Below, in pieces: positions 46,201 to 57,144 of a stretch of 64,000 nucleotides of DNA. The number at the start of each line of letters is the position of its first letter. The first letter of the stretch is position 1. Source of the DNA: Viola odorata (taxonomy: Eukaryota > Streptophyta > Magnoliopsida > Malpighiales > Violaceae); assembly GCA_963691705.1 (NCBI GenBank), contig OY829537.1:62100304-62164303 (forward strand), given 5' to 3'. Position numbers and translations under genes: made by a program. The notes below the pieces were generated by a model. The model saw only the letters and a list, made by a program, of their open reading frames with translations. It searched no databases and was not told the DNA's origin.

Positions 46201-47166
46201 GTTGTATGTTGATGACATGTTAATCGCAGGATCTGACATGAGGGAAATCAACAAGTTGAAGAGGTAGATGTCTCTAGATTTTGAGATGAAAGGTTTGGGT
46301 CCCTCAAAGCAGATACTTGGTATGAGCATCATCAGAGATAGAAGTGAAGGTACTCTGAAATGGTCGCAAGAGAAGTACATTGGGAAGGTGTTAAATAAGT
46401 TTAACCTCCAAGATGCGAAGATCAGAAGTACGCCTTTGGGAGCCCACTTCAATCTCACAAAGAAGCAGTCACCTCAAACAGACGAAGACAAGGAAGAAAT
46501 GGCTAATGTTCCGTATGCATCTGCAGTTGGTAGTTTGATGTATGCTATGGTGTACACGAGACTAGACATTGCTCATGCAGTGGGAGTTGTTAGTAGATTC
46601 ATGTCTAATCCTGGGAGAGAGCATTGGGAGGCGGTTAAGTGGCTGCTACGCTACTTGAAAGGTACCTCTAAGGTTGCATTATGTTTCCGCAGGAAAGATG
46701 TAATCTGGAAGGATTTACTGATGCAGATTTGGGTGGTTGTGAGGAAACAAGAAAGAGTACTACGGGATATACTTTCACTTTGGATGGCACAGCAGTTAGT
46801 TGGATGTCTCGACTTCAAAAGAGTGTTGCTCTTTCAACCACGGAAGCAGAGTACATGGCTATTTCAGAAGCCAACAAGGAAATGATTTGGTTGAAGAATT
46901 TTCTTGAGGAGTTGGGCAAGAAACAAAAAGACAACGCTCTGTACAACGACAGTCAGAGTGCCATTCATCTTGCGAAGGATCCTGTGTTTCATGCTAGGAC
47001 AAAACACATCTAGTTGAGATATCACTTTATCAAGGAGTTGATTTGTAATGGTACTTTGTCCTTGAAGAAAATCCTTGGTTCAAGGAATCCAGCAGATATG
47101 CTGACCTAGGTGGTTACTAAAGAGAAGTTGAAGTTTTGCATAGCTTCAACTGGCCTTCAGAACTAA
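43276..47166 (+). pseudogene. copia gag-pol polyprotein, frameshifts and about ten premature stops
   Basis: The start MADDGTIKIDKFDG is followed by a one-base shift in the A-run near 43395. Then 416 clean codons (43407-44657) cover gag, the zinc knuckle CWNCQKTGHFRNQC, protease (WVMDSGASFH) and the pre-integrase HQRLGHMS region. After shifts near 44640, 45170 and 45300 come integrase (HTDVYGS, SDNGGEY, QQNGVAERMNRT), reverse transcriptase ([23 protein letters not shown]) and RNase H (YTFTLDGTAVSW, ALSTTEAEYMA); a shift near 46690 separates the last two. Stops are TGA 45219, TAA 45416, and TAG 45668, 45755, 45839, 45944, 46091, 46265, 47011 and 47107. The normal end is TAA 47164-47166. Every TAG sits where related polyproteins usually have glutamine. 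The 5' half has no stops. Confidence 0.93.
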
Positions 47167-47270
47167 CTGTTGAAGAAGGCTCAGCACATATAGAGTTGCT
47201 TAATGCTGTTGGGTTTTACTAGAGTTACATGAGTGAGAGTGGACCTGTGATCAGTCTCCAAGTGGGAGAT

Positions 47271-47510
47271 TGTTGGGTATGTGGAGTCTGATATACCACA
47301 TCACTAACATAGGGAATGGAGGTTGGCCCTTTCCCTATAAATAGACTCTCTTGTAATTGTAAAACTAACAAATATTAAGATTAATAATATTTGTGCGGTT
47401 TGTGGAGTGCGGCTAGACCAATACCACGTTAATCCCTTGTCTTGTTTATTGTCGTTTATCTTTCTCAATCTAGGTTATCTTTTGGTCTCCTACTCAGGTA
47501 ATTCCTAACA
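47271..47510 (+). repeat. 3' LTR of the copia element
   Basis: 240 bp, preceded by the purine tract CAAGTGGGAGA (47259-47269). Differs from the 5' LTR mainly by C-to-T or G-to-A changes, including loss of several CG pairs. Confidence 0.95.
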
Positions 47511-48643
47511 GGAGGAAGCTGCCACTAACTCTAGTTGGTCTCCATATCCTTTTCTTCTTAGGTTTTTGGGCTGCTATTTCAGAACCATTCCTAGATGGGG
47601 GAACTGTTGAGGGGATGACTAGTGGAGTTTTGGTATGAGAAGGGATTGTGGGAGTTGCTGGAGTTGGCATACCTGGAGTTGGAGAGGCATTTCTAGGGGA
47701 AGTCCTCCTTGTTGTAGGTGAAGGCATTGTGGGAGTTGCATTCGTTGTCATAGGTGGAGTTGGAGGAGCCATTTATGAAGTTGGAGAAGGCATAAGTGGC
47801 ATTGAAGGAGAGACATTTCTGGGGGAAGTCCTCCTTGTTATAGGACCAGGCATTGTGCTTGCATCCTCAGTATTATCCTATAACACACAACAATCAGAAC
47901 ACAACAACCATAACTTTATATTCAGTGTATATAAATAAATTAAAGATGAAAGAACATATAATTTTACCTACACCTCAGACCCAACTTCATGAGTACTTGG
48001 AGTTACTGGAGTTGCTCGAGGTGCTTGTTTCCTTCTCCTACTCAATGGTGGTATGTCAGGCCTCATAGGCTGAGGACAAGTCCTTGTATTATGTCCCCTG
48101 GCTCTGCAATTTCTGCATGTCACCATCTACCCATCCCTCCTCAATCTGGTTGGGTTGGGTGGACCTGCTTCTCCAGCTTCCCCCCTCATTTTCTTATGTC
48201 TAGGTCTAGCACTCTGTAGTATACGTTCAGGAGGCCTCACCTCATAATGCCCTTCAACCACTGGCCATTCACTTTTATCAGGAACTGGTAAAATTCCATC
48301 CTTGTATGTTTCCAAAAATGTGTTCTTCCTATAGGCCACATGTACATAGTCATGAGGATTCTTTCTCAAGAACAAGTATGCAGCTGAGGCATGACTACAA
48401 GGAACTCCTGCCAAATCCCACCTCTTGCAAGAGCAAGTCTTACATTGAAAGTCACAAATGCTCTTTTCTCCATTTATGTGCTCTACCTCAAACAACAAAC
48501 AACAAACCTTCAAATCCTATACCTACTAAACGTATACTATAGAGTGCTAGACCTAGACATAAGAGAAGGAGTACTTGGATCGACGAACCAACTATACCTA
48601 TAAATCCTCAAATTGAGACACTCCAATTAATAGTCATTTGAGG

Positions 48644-48958
48644 ATTTATTCCATGATTATTTAATAGAAACTACTGAACAAACTATACCTATAAAATCCT
48701 CAAATTGAGACACTCCAATTAATTCAATCTCACCAGATAGAAACTGTTAAGCAAAAATATAAATTTTTGCATATTGGGTTAATTCAAATAGCAGTAAAAC
48801 CCTTGCACCGACAAGGTTTGGATTCCTCAATATTAATGTGCCTAAGAGATGCTAGATTCCAAAAATTTGATGGTTCTCTACTAGCAGTTTTCCAGTCAAA
48901 TCTGGTTAAAGGACCAGTTTATTTTAACTGTTATCCAAACTTTTCAATATCATTATTT
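48644..48958 (+). repeat. Inverted-repeat arm 1 (pararetrovirus movement-protein region)
   Basis: Plus-strand copy of the segment found on the minus strand at 49687-49999. By eye about 97% identical over the better part, with roughly half a dozen substitutions between 48760 and 48958. A short extra piece of the same sequence (ATCCTCAAATTGAGACACTCC, about 48604-48624) lies just outside. Confidence 0.9.
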
Positions 48959-50205
48959 ATTTAAATATTCTCTTTGTATTTCGGGATCTTCTATTTTTCC
49001 TAATATTTCAATCAACATTTCTTTTTCTTTAGTAATTGTGTTTATTTGTTTGTATACACAAGGACAAATATTAGCGTCTTCTTCTTCTTCTCCAGATTGT
49101 TCTTTATTGTCTGAAGAGTTATCCGGAATTTGGTCGATTTCTAATTCTTCGCTACTGGTATCTTCTAAATCATCATCTCTGCTTGAGTTTAATAGTTGTA
49201 CCATTTGATTTTTATTTCCTCGTCAATTTCAAGTTCTTGAATTTTTTGTTTCATTCTACAATTATTTTTATAATGTCCTGCTTGTCCACATTTGAAACAG
49301 GTAGGGATTTTATTTTGTTTATTGGGTCTAAACTTATTAAATCATTTTTTGTAAAATTTCTTTTGGTAGCCTTTATTGGGTTTTTCTTGGTACCTAGGGG
49401 TTTTATAATTTTTTCTTATTGGCCTTCTTTGTTTTTCATATTTTCTTGAAGGGGGTATTAATGTTTCGTATCCATATTGAGCACAAAATGTTCCTAATTC
49501 TTTTTTACTTTGATGAAGTTCAGTTTTCATTTTAGCTTTTAGTTTTAAATCAGTGCAGAGTGCTAATCCTTCATTATTAATGTGTGCTATAATTTCACCA
49601 TAGGTTAATATTGCATAAGGAATTACCCCTCTATAAAGATTTTTATTTCTAGTTTTTACTTTTTCTGCAAATAGTTTTGGTGAATCAAATAATGATATTG
49701 AAAAGTTTGGATAACAGTTAAAATAAACTGGTCCTTTAACCAGATTTGACTGGAAATCTGCTAGTAGAGAATCATCAAAATTTTGGAATCTAGCGTCTCT
49801 TAGGCACATTAATATTGGGGAATCCAAACCTTGTCGGTGCAAGGGTTTTACTGCTATTTGAATTAACCCAATATGCAAAAATTTATATTTTTGCTTAACA
49901 GTTTCTATCTGATGAGATTGAATTAATTGGAGTGTCTCAATTTGAGGATTTATAGGTATAGTTTGTTCAGTAGTTTCTATTAAATAATCATGGAATAAAT
50001 CTAGTGTTCCTATTTGATATATTTTCTTTTTTGGTTCCTTAGGTATGGTCCAATTTTGCAATTGTTGTTCTATTTTTGCTATATGATATTCTTGTCTGTT
50101 ATATTCTATCTGATGAGATTGAATTAATTGGAGTGTACAAATAAATCCAACAGGCGAAAACAAAAAGAAAAACAACAAAAAAAAAACCTTCAAGTACTCC
50201 TTCAC
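48953..50205 (-). pseudogene. Endogenous pararetrovirus (Caulimoviridae) fragment: movement protein to coat-protein zinc finger
   Basis: An old viral copy in the genome, coding on the minus strand. The upstream open frame (50205-49342, 287 codons) contains the movement-protein signature around LMCLRDARF and a downstream lysine-rich segment of the coat-protein region. The next piece holds a CCHC zinc knuckle (about 49300-49260). An acidic stretch with EEEEDANICPC follows (49204-48953). The pieces are in different frames and no protease, reverse transcriptase or RNase H is present, so it cannot replicate. The N-terminal residues of the long frame (poly-Phe stretch, 50205-50150) are probably not viral. 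Best fit is a Petuvirus-like or related genus; I cannot settle which. Confidence 0.75.
49687..49999 (-). repeat. Inverted-repeat arm 2 (pararetrovirus movement-protein region)
   Basis: Pairs with arm 1 at 48644-48958 across a 728-bp spacer. Together they could fold into a long hairpin if transcribed through. Confidence 0.9.
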
Positions 50206-51397
50206 ATCTCTGAAATTGTTGGTTCTACTACCAGTTTCGCCAAATCTAAAACATAAAGAAATTTATAGCTTTCTTTTCTGGAGAAATTTGAATTTTGTCC
50301 TTTGACGTGAAAAATCAGAGCTTGCATGGTGTACTACCTTGTGATACATGCGATGACAATACTCCTTCATGGTATTCTTTACTGATAATATTTGTTCCTC
50401 AAAGACGTTAATGTTTACATTCTTTATGGATAAAGGTATCATATTTATGTTTCAACCACTTATACATTCTCCCAATAATTTTTATAATTTTTTACACTTT
50501 TAACTTGACTAAGACCACTACAGTCTAATAAATCATTAGACATCAGCCATAATATTATTTGAGGGATTGAAAACTTGGTATCTATCTAACTATTATCAGA
50601 TTAAAACAGGCAATACAGCAGCATCATAGTCCTATTTTCCCAAGCATAATATTTGAAGAGAGGGCAAAGCACTGACAGGGAAACAATTGACAAGCCACAT
50701 CCATCCATTAAGTTGCATCAAATTGATATGTGCCAACATTAGAATTAATAAAGAAATTAATGAAATGGACCACATACGTGTAGAGAAGCATTACCACTTT
50801 TAACTTTTAAGTGGAGGAAAGAAAAGGTAAAATCTTAATAGCTTTGTAAATCTTTCCAGCAATTAACGGAGAATATAATAGAGGCAAAGGTGAATCACCA
50901 AAAAATGAAGAAACAAAATATACATAGAAGAAATAATTAACACCAAATATACATAGAAGAAACAATCTACAAAAAATGAATTGGAAAAGTAAAATTAACA
51001 AGAGTTTGGAAAAGAGATGAACCTGATGCAGGAGATTGGACGGAAGAGGAAGAGATGATTATGAGACGAGCAACGAATTCTGAGAATTAATAATAAACCT
51101 CAAGATTGGCTTTGAAGGAAAGAGAGAAATGAAGGGCTTTGATACTAATTAGGGTTTATGTATGAAATTAGGGCGGGAACAGAAAGCATACCAGCAAGCA
51201 GCACCTCAGCAGCGTTTAAAGAGAGGGAAGCGGCGGGTGTAACCGGGGTCGAGGCCGCCGACGGAATGGAACGATGTTATTGTGTCTGTTCTGTTTTGTC
51301 GATTTGAGAAGATGAGTTAGGAATGGGCAATTTGAGAAGATGTATTTTTGCCCAGCCCACCCAAGCCCACCCAAGCCCATGTTCCCTTTTAAGAAAT
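50206..51397. other. Unassigned region
   Basis: No recognised domain or repeat ends. AT-rich to about 51000, then more GC-rich from 51180 with CGGCGGGTGTAACC. This could be a fragment of a gene's 5' part on the minus strand, but there is no supporting frame. Confidence 0.3.
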
Positions 51398-51537
51398 TCG
51401 ATATTTTGGCAATACCGAACCAACAAAAATACCGACCGTACCGTACCGAAATACCAAATTTTTTGAAAAAATATCGTCCGAATTTACGTTTGGATCGTAT
51501 GGTAATTCGGTATTCGGTATTTCGGTGTGCAGCCCTA
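51398..51537. mobile_element. hAT-like MITE remnant with 'accgaaataccg' words
   Basis: Dense ACCGxACCG / TTCGGTATTCGGTATTTCGG words. The right end GTGTGCAGCCCTA matches the TAGGGCTG-type hAT end. It is similar in kind to 2734-2908. The left end is uncertain (possibly TAGGAATGGGCA near 51318) and no target duplication is visible. Confidence 0.45.
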
Positions 51538-51539
51538 TC

Positions 51540-52204
51540 CTTAAGAGTTAAGTTAATAATAAAATAGCAGCTCATCACACAATTCTCAAACATATCATGT
51601 TCATCAAAATTTCGCAAAAGATCATGCGACCGATATAAGCGATTGCGTCTGAAAAGAGCTCCTCCAAGTCCTATCGACTTAAACACAAAATTTTCATGGA
51701 ATTCACACTTAAAAGCATAGTTATCTAATGTAAAAATATGTGAGAATCCAATTAAATTTGTGTTAGAGACAACACAATCCATGTCTCTCGGTCTAGCCAA
51801 CATACCAAACTGTTTTCGCTTTCGCGAGTAAATTTCAAAGGTATATGACTTGACCTTCGGTTCTTGCATATAACCATCATCAATTAAATTAATTTTATAA
51901 TCAGAAGCATAAGAATTAATGATGTTCATATACTCACACAAATCGCTCCTTAGGAAAGAGGACCATACTATACCCTTTCGGTTAGGGTTTGCCAAACAAG
52001 GCACCATGGTTGCGCAAGGCTCTTTCCCTCCTCTTGGCAGTAAGGTAAGAGGCTCCTCTTCTGCCAATACTCTCCTCTTTCTCTGCACAAGAGGTAAAAC
52101 AACACTAGAAAGGAAAGCAAATGGGTTAGGCTTAGTGAACTCGAAGATCAATGACCAAAAATTTAGTTTTTGGTGGCTTGCGCCAAAACAGATTTTGTAC
52201 ACAC
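51540..52204 (-). other. Unrecognised minus-strand open frame
   Basis: An open frame of more than 220 codons on the minus strand between the Ogre LTR (52205) and the MITE at 51537. Distinct pieces are VVLPLVQRKRRVLAEEEPLTLLP, CEYMNIINSYASDYKINLID and SYTFEIYSRKRKQFGMLARP. The full open frame (52250-51216) starts inside the LTR and ends inside the MITE, so its natural ends are missing. Composition is protein-like rather than low complexity. I do not recognise a family. It is either a truncated gene exon or TE cargo. Confidence 0.4.
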
Positions 52205-53122
52205 TGTTGATACCCGAATTTTGACGCCATTTTTTACTTAATTTTAGCATTTCTGTTATTTAGTTAACTTACAGTCATTTTCAGTTGATTTACGGTCACT
52301 AGCATTTTTAGGTATTTCGTTGCGTTTTAGCATCGTCGTTAGCATTGTCAGCTTTCAAAATCACATTTCTAATTTTTCGGCATGTATTTTCATTATTATT
52401 ATCATTATTATTTTTAGCCTTAAAAGTCACATTTTTTATTATCCGGCAGTCGTTTGCTAGTTTTTTCTTCGTTTTAGGTCATCACATGAATTTTAGGATT
52501 TTTAATATTTTAGCGCATTTTTTAGTATTTTTATTATTTTATTATTATTTTTATTCGAGCTTTTATTGGACACGAGTAAGTCCGCTCGGACAATAGCTTG
52601 AGTTTAAAATGTTTTCCATCAACTAGTTGCTAGATTTTTTTCTGGTCGCAACGGTCTACAGCGATTCGTGTAATTTTCGGCGTAACGTTATTATTTTTCC
52701 GTTCAAACGTTTCACGTTTTTGAACGCAAAAATAAACACGTTAAACAAAAAATTCTCGTCCTTCGCTGTAGACGATTAAACCCGTCATATTTTTCTCTAC
52801 GCGCTGGTACCTTCGGCTCGAAAAGTCAGAACGTTGGTTCGCGGGAACCTGCTCGAGGCCATTTAAATCAGATGAAAGGCCATTTGATCATGGCCATTGA
52901 TCTGGTCAACCAAGGAAAGTCAACCAGATCAATGGCCCTTGAATTATCAAGCATGGTGCACATGCACAGTGCACGCACGAGCAAGGCAGCGAACTCTTCG
53001 CCCGAGCCACCTGCTCCCATCGCATCCTAGCCAGCCCGTAGCTCCCTATCCCTCCGCCATCATCACACCTCCCCTAGCCACCACGCGCAGCTCCTTCGTC
53101 CGGCCATCCACGCGAGCTTTGG

Positions 53123-53130
53123 CTATAAAT
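53123..53130 (+). promoter_or_regulatory. TATA box in the Ogre LTR
   Basis: CTATAAAT in TTTGGCTATAAATAGCCACC. Transcription would start near 53155. A donor-like ACT|GTAAGC at about 53272 suggests a spliced leader, which is inference. Confidence 0.55.
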
Positions 53131-54046
53131 AGCCACCCTCCTTCATCGAGAAAAAGGTCCGATTTTGGCAAACAGAAAGCATTGCCTCCTCTCCATTTTC
53201 CTGTACTCCTAAACCCCATTCGCTCACCCTAATTCCCGTTCCTCGCCGTCGTCCGCCGGCAGCAGCACCACTGTAAGCGTTTCTTCCTCTTGTTTTTCTT
53301 TAAATTTCATTTAAAGTTCGGCTAATTAATTAATCACTAAAACCTGCTGCGATCACATTGTTTTCAGTCTAATTTCACCATGCTAACGTCCGTTTAAATT
53401 ATCCTTGCTTAAGTTAATTGCTTGGTTAATTAATGTAAATACGCATTGCTTCTTTTCCTTCAAAAATCTTGCTGTTTTCGTTGTCGTTTGCTTGATGTGA
53501 TCGCATGTTTGCATTGGGGGAAGGGAGAGGGTTTGTTCGGACCAAGAACCAGGTGAATTGGTCGCCTGGTTCGTCACCTCCGTCGCCGGCAGTGGCGCCG
53601 GTGACGAGAGGTTGAAGATGATGATCACGGGCCAAGTGGCCCTTCGCGAAAAATGAGAGAAAGGTGATGGGCTTGGCCCATCACCATTTAAATTAATTCC
53701 CTTGGGCCAGGAATTGTTCCTGGCCCATTTCTCCAAATTTTAAGCTGGGCCCAGCCCATTTGTGCTTTTTTTCCGAGTCTTCGATTCGTTATTTTTTTAC
53801 GTAAAATGCTCACATGTTTCGTATAATCATTCTTCATGATATGTGCTATTTTTTCTATATTTTTTTACATGGGTTGTTTAGTTCACTTTTTTGTAAAATA
53901 TTTCGTATGCTCATTCTTGCGTCAACTTGTTTATTTAATCATTTTTACGTATACGTGAAATGCTTATTGCTTATCCTGATATTTATTTTTATGCTATTTA
54001 ACTTCAGTCATTTATATTTAGCAATTTAAATTCAGTCATTTAAATT

Positions 54047-54560
54047 ACCGCCTATATGGTCGGTTGTCATTTAATTTTCCGCAAATTATCAACCGCTTTT
54101 CATTTTCGTAAATATTCAACTGCTTTAATTTTTCGCAAACTGCTGGAAATCCTTCCGCAAATTATCAACTGTTTAAATTCTTCGCACTTTAATTTTCCGC
54201 AATTTACTTTCGGCAATTTAAATTCAATACCACCTACATGGTCGGTCGCATTTCAATTTTCGTAAATATTCAACTGCTTTAATTTTTCGCAAACTGCTGG
54301 AAATCCTTCCGCAAATTATCAACTGTTTAATTTTCCGCACTTTAATTTTCCGCACTTTAATTTTCCGCATTTTTCTTTTCCGCACTTTACTCTTCTGCAC
54401 TTTAATTTTTTGCAATTTACTTTCGGCAATTTAAATTCAATATACCGCCTATATGGTCGGTCGCATTTTAATTCTCGTAAATATTCAACTGCTTTAATTT
54501 TTCGCAAACTGCTGGAAATTCTTCCGCAAATATCAACTGTTTATTTTCTGCAAATATCCA
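54047..54560. repeat. Three long direct repeats (about 180-215 bp) in the Ogre LTR
   Basis: Units start at about 54047, 54229 and 54443 with ACCGCCTATATGGTCGGT or ACCACCTACATGGTCGGT and continue TTTTTCGCAAACTGCTGGAAAT. The second unit is longer because TTTAATTTTCCGCAC is repeated inside it. The third is truncated. Confidence 0.85.
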
Positions 54561-54660
54561 ACTGCTCATTCTCTGCATTATCAACCTGTTTTATTTTCTG
54601 CAAATCATCAAACTTTTTTATTCCCTGTAAATCGTCAACTACATTTAATTTTTCTGCACT

Positions 54661-55470
54661 CAGCATTTAACTTTTCGTATGCTTAAAATCAATCATTTTT
54701 CGCATGCAATCAACTCAGCATTTAACTTCTCGTATGCTTAAAATCCATCATTTTTCGCATGCAATCCACGCAGCATTTAAATTCTCGTATGCTTAAAATC
54801 CATCATTTTTCGCATGCAATACACGTAGCATCTAACTTCTCGTATGCTTAAAATCAATCATTTTTCGCATGCAATCAACTCAGCATTTAACTTTTCGTAT
54901 GCTTAAAATCAATCATTTTTCGCATGCAATCAACTCAGCATTTAACTTCTCGTATGCTTAAAATCAATCATTTTTCGCATGCAATCAACGTAGCATTTAA
55001 ATTCTCGTATGCTTAAAATCCATCATTTTTCGCATGCAATCAACGTAGCATTTAAATTCTCGTATGCGTAAAATCAATCATTTTTCGCATGCAATCAACC
55101 TAGCATCTAAATTCTCGTATGCGTAAAATCAATCATTTTTCGCATGCAATCAACCTAGCATCTAAATTCTCGTATGCTTAAAATAAATCATTTTTCGCAT
55201 GCAATCAACCTAGCATCTAAATTCTCGTCAGCTTAAAATCAATCATTTTTCGCATGCAATCAACCCAGCATTAAATTCTCGTATGCGTTAAATCCATCAT
55301 TTTTCGCATGCAATCAACTCAGCATTTAATTCTCGTATGCGTTAAATCCATCATTTTTCGCATGCAATCAACTCAGCATTTAATTTTTGTATGCATTAAA
55401 TCCATCATTTTTCGCATGCAATCAACTCAGCATTTAGTTTTCGTATGCGTTAAATCCATCATTTCTCGCG
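54661..55470. repeat. 55-bp minisatellite (about 14-15 copies) in the Ogre LTR
   Basis: Unit starts CAGCATTTAACTTCTCGTAT and continues TCATTTTTCGCATGCAATCA. Starts at 54661, 54716 and 54771 show an exact 55-bp period, and later copies vary slightly in length. Each unit carries a TTCGCATGCAA word containing the palindrome GCATGC. Confidence 0.92.
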
Positions 55471-56011
55471 TACAGTCAATTGTCGTTTAAATTTTCGCAC
55501 TCATAAAATTGCCTATTTATTTCTCGAGCTATCTCTAACACTCTCATTTTGTAGGTTTTAATTTCAAGCTTCGCTCGCAAGTACGCCTTTCGTTCCTTTT
55601 TACTTATTCAACGCTTTTCGCAAATATCCATCGTACGCATGATATATAGAACTGCTAGAATTAAAATCAACCCACATGAACAACGTGTTTAAAGAGTTGC
55701 TTAAAATGCCATGTTCATATGATTTTAAATTCTCGCTTGTATTGACTGCATGTACATGGGGACTTTTGATCCCACACCAGTTTTCCATTTCAAAAATCCA
55801 TCATTTAAATTTGTACTCTGTTAGCAATCCATGATAGGATCACGTAGTAATTAATTTAATCATGCATGACCCGATGATTAAAAAAGAGGGCGCTCATTCA
55901 GTCTTACGGAAATTTCAGTCCCATTACGTTGCGGTCAGGAATAATCAATCGATCTTGATAAATGGTAATCCCGTCCGAAAGATCTTTTTATTATTCCTGA
56001 ACGGTCACGAT

Positions 56012-56739
56012 TAGGGCTGGGCTAAAAAACCGAAAACCCGAACCGATTCCCCGAATCAGACCGAACTGGGATGGTTTGTTTGGGTTTTAAGTTGAAAAAC
56101 AGTAGAACCAGAACCGAACCGAACCGTTCATAAATAAATGGTTCGGTTTCGGTTCTATATATCGGTTTACCCGCTTTACCCGATTACCCGAAATATTATA
56201 TAATAATATATATTATTATTTTATAATATATGTTTTGTTTCCCGAAGGAGCAGAACACACCTCTTCTCTTCATAAACCTCATTTCCAAGACAAATTGGAA
56301 TTTGGATCTACTAACTAGCAATTGCCTTCCCGAAGGACCATAGCTGCTGCTGCTGCTACTTAATTTCCTAACCATGAAAATTCTGACCTTGCTCCTTCTT
56401 ACTTTGCTTCTGCCCATTAATGAGTCTGCATCCAAATCCATAATTTCCAGGCTTTGCTGACCTCCCATTTGTTCTTGAAACTAGGTAAGTTTCAATTTTG
56501 TTTCATGATACTTTTACATTGTAATTTATTATGTATTGATAAAAATGACGTTTTTTTATGTTTTGGCGTTTTAAGTTCACCGAAACAACCCGAACCGAAC
56601 CGTAACCAAATGGTTCTGGTGCGGTTTGGTTCTAGTTTTAAAAATACATTACCCGGAACTGAACCGAACCGATTTTAAACTTTGGTTCTGGTTTTGATTT
56701 TGTCTAAACTCGAACCGAACCGAACCGTGCCCAGCCCTA
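56012..56739. mobile_element. hAT-superfamily non-autonomous element nested in the Ogre LTR, TSD GTCACGAT
   Basis: 728 bp with a perfect 8-bp duplication, GTCACGAT (56004-56011 and 56740-56747), and perfect 11-bp inverted ends, TAGGGCTGGGC. Subterminal arrays are CGAACCGAACC / GGTTCGGTT words. The middle (about 56240-56490) is of different composition. It is open on the minus strand (MGGQQSLEIMDLDADSLMGR) and has an AG|GTAAGT donor-like site on the plus strand near 56484, so it may be captured gene sequence. Confidence 0.85.
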
Positions 56740-57126
56740 GTCACGATCATAGAAAAGACTAAAGTGACGATTCCTCTAAGGGTCCCCTTTTTCAAAACGC
56801 ATTTTTCAAACATCTTTTTAAACACCTCTCATCAACCGGTAACCATTTTCGGATGTGACTCGGGTGCCTAACACCTTCCCGAGACCATAATACGACCCCG
56901 AACCTTTGTCTGGGGTCCAGACCCTTTTTTTTGTGCCTTTAGTTTTTTACTTATTATATTTCCTATGCCATGACAATTAGGGTTCCCTAAGCCTAGCAAC
57001 CAAATTAGGGTGGCGACTTCATTGCATGTTGCTAGGCGTCCCTTTATGCCGAGCATCTGAAGGTCTCAAATTTCATTGCACACACGTGAATTACCTTTTT
57101 CGTAATTTTCGTGGGGCGCGATAGTT

Positions 57127-57144
57127 TGGCGACTTCACTAGGGA
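57127..57144 (+). other. Primer-binding site of the Ogre element (Arg tRNA type)
   Basis: TGGCGACTTCACTAGGGA, three bases after the LTR end. This is close to the TGGCGACTCCACTGGGGA site common in Ogre/Tat elements. Confidence 0.8.

Larger units (their letters stand above)
43003..47510 (+). mobile_element. Ty1/copia retrotransposon (TNT1-94/Tork type), TSD GGAGG
   Basis: 4,508 bp with two 240-bp LTRs (TGTTGGG...CCTAACA) and a perfect 5-bp duplication, GGAGG (42998-43002 and 47511-47515). The order is gag, zinc knuckle, protease, integrase, reverse transcriptase, RNase H, as in Ty1/copia. The LTRs differ at 8 of 240 positions by eye, 7 of them transitions. It is inserted in an exon of the older MULE transposase copy. 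Confidence 0.95.
42855..48520 (-). pseudogene. Mutator-like transposase C-terminus, interrupted by a copia element
   Basis: On the minus strand from 48513: a SWIM zinc finger (CSCKRWDLAGVPCSHASAAY; C-x-C...C-x-H) and DYVHVAYRKNTFLETY, as in MuDR-type transposases, then TAG 48129-48127, then a CCHC knuckle (CRNCRARGHNTRTC). After a probable intron (about 47960-47880) a Pro/Thr/Ser-rich exon runs to 47511 and resumes at 42997, where the reading frame continues correctly to TGA 42857-42855. The copia element and one GGAGG copy between them are inserted. The catalytic DDE part upstream of 48520 is absent, cut off where pararetrovirus sequence begins. The upstream part of this exon (right of 48513) is not in frame. 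Confidence 0.75.
52205..57123 (+). repeat. 5' LTR of the Ogre/Tat element (about 4.9 kb)
   Basis: Starts TGTTGATACCCGAATTTTGACG and ends GGGGCGCGATA (the expected terminal CA is now TA), directly before the primer site. Contains a promoter with TATA box at 53123, two repeat families at 54047-55470 and a nested hAT-like element at 56012-56739. Without that insertion the LTR would be about 4.2 kb. Confidence 0.75.

Noticed and set aside
53013..53232. ORF in the Ogre LTR (52897-53232) as a gene
   Set aside because: It spans the TATA box and start region of the LTR promoter and has no domain.
54661..55470. CRISPR-like array (55-bp regular repeat)
   Set aside because: Units are contiguous without unique spacers, inside a plant LTR; it is a minisatellite.
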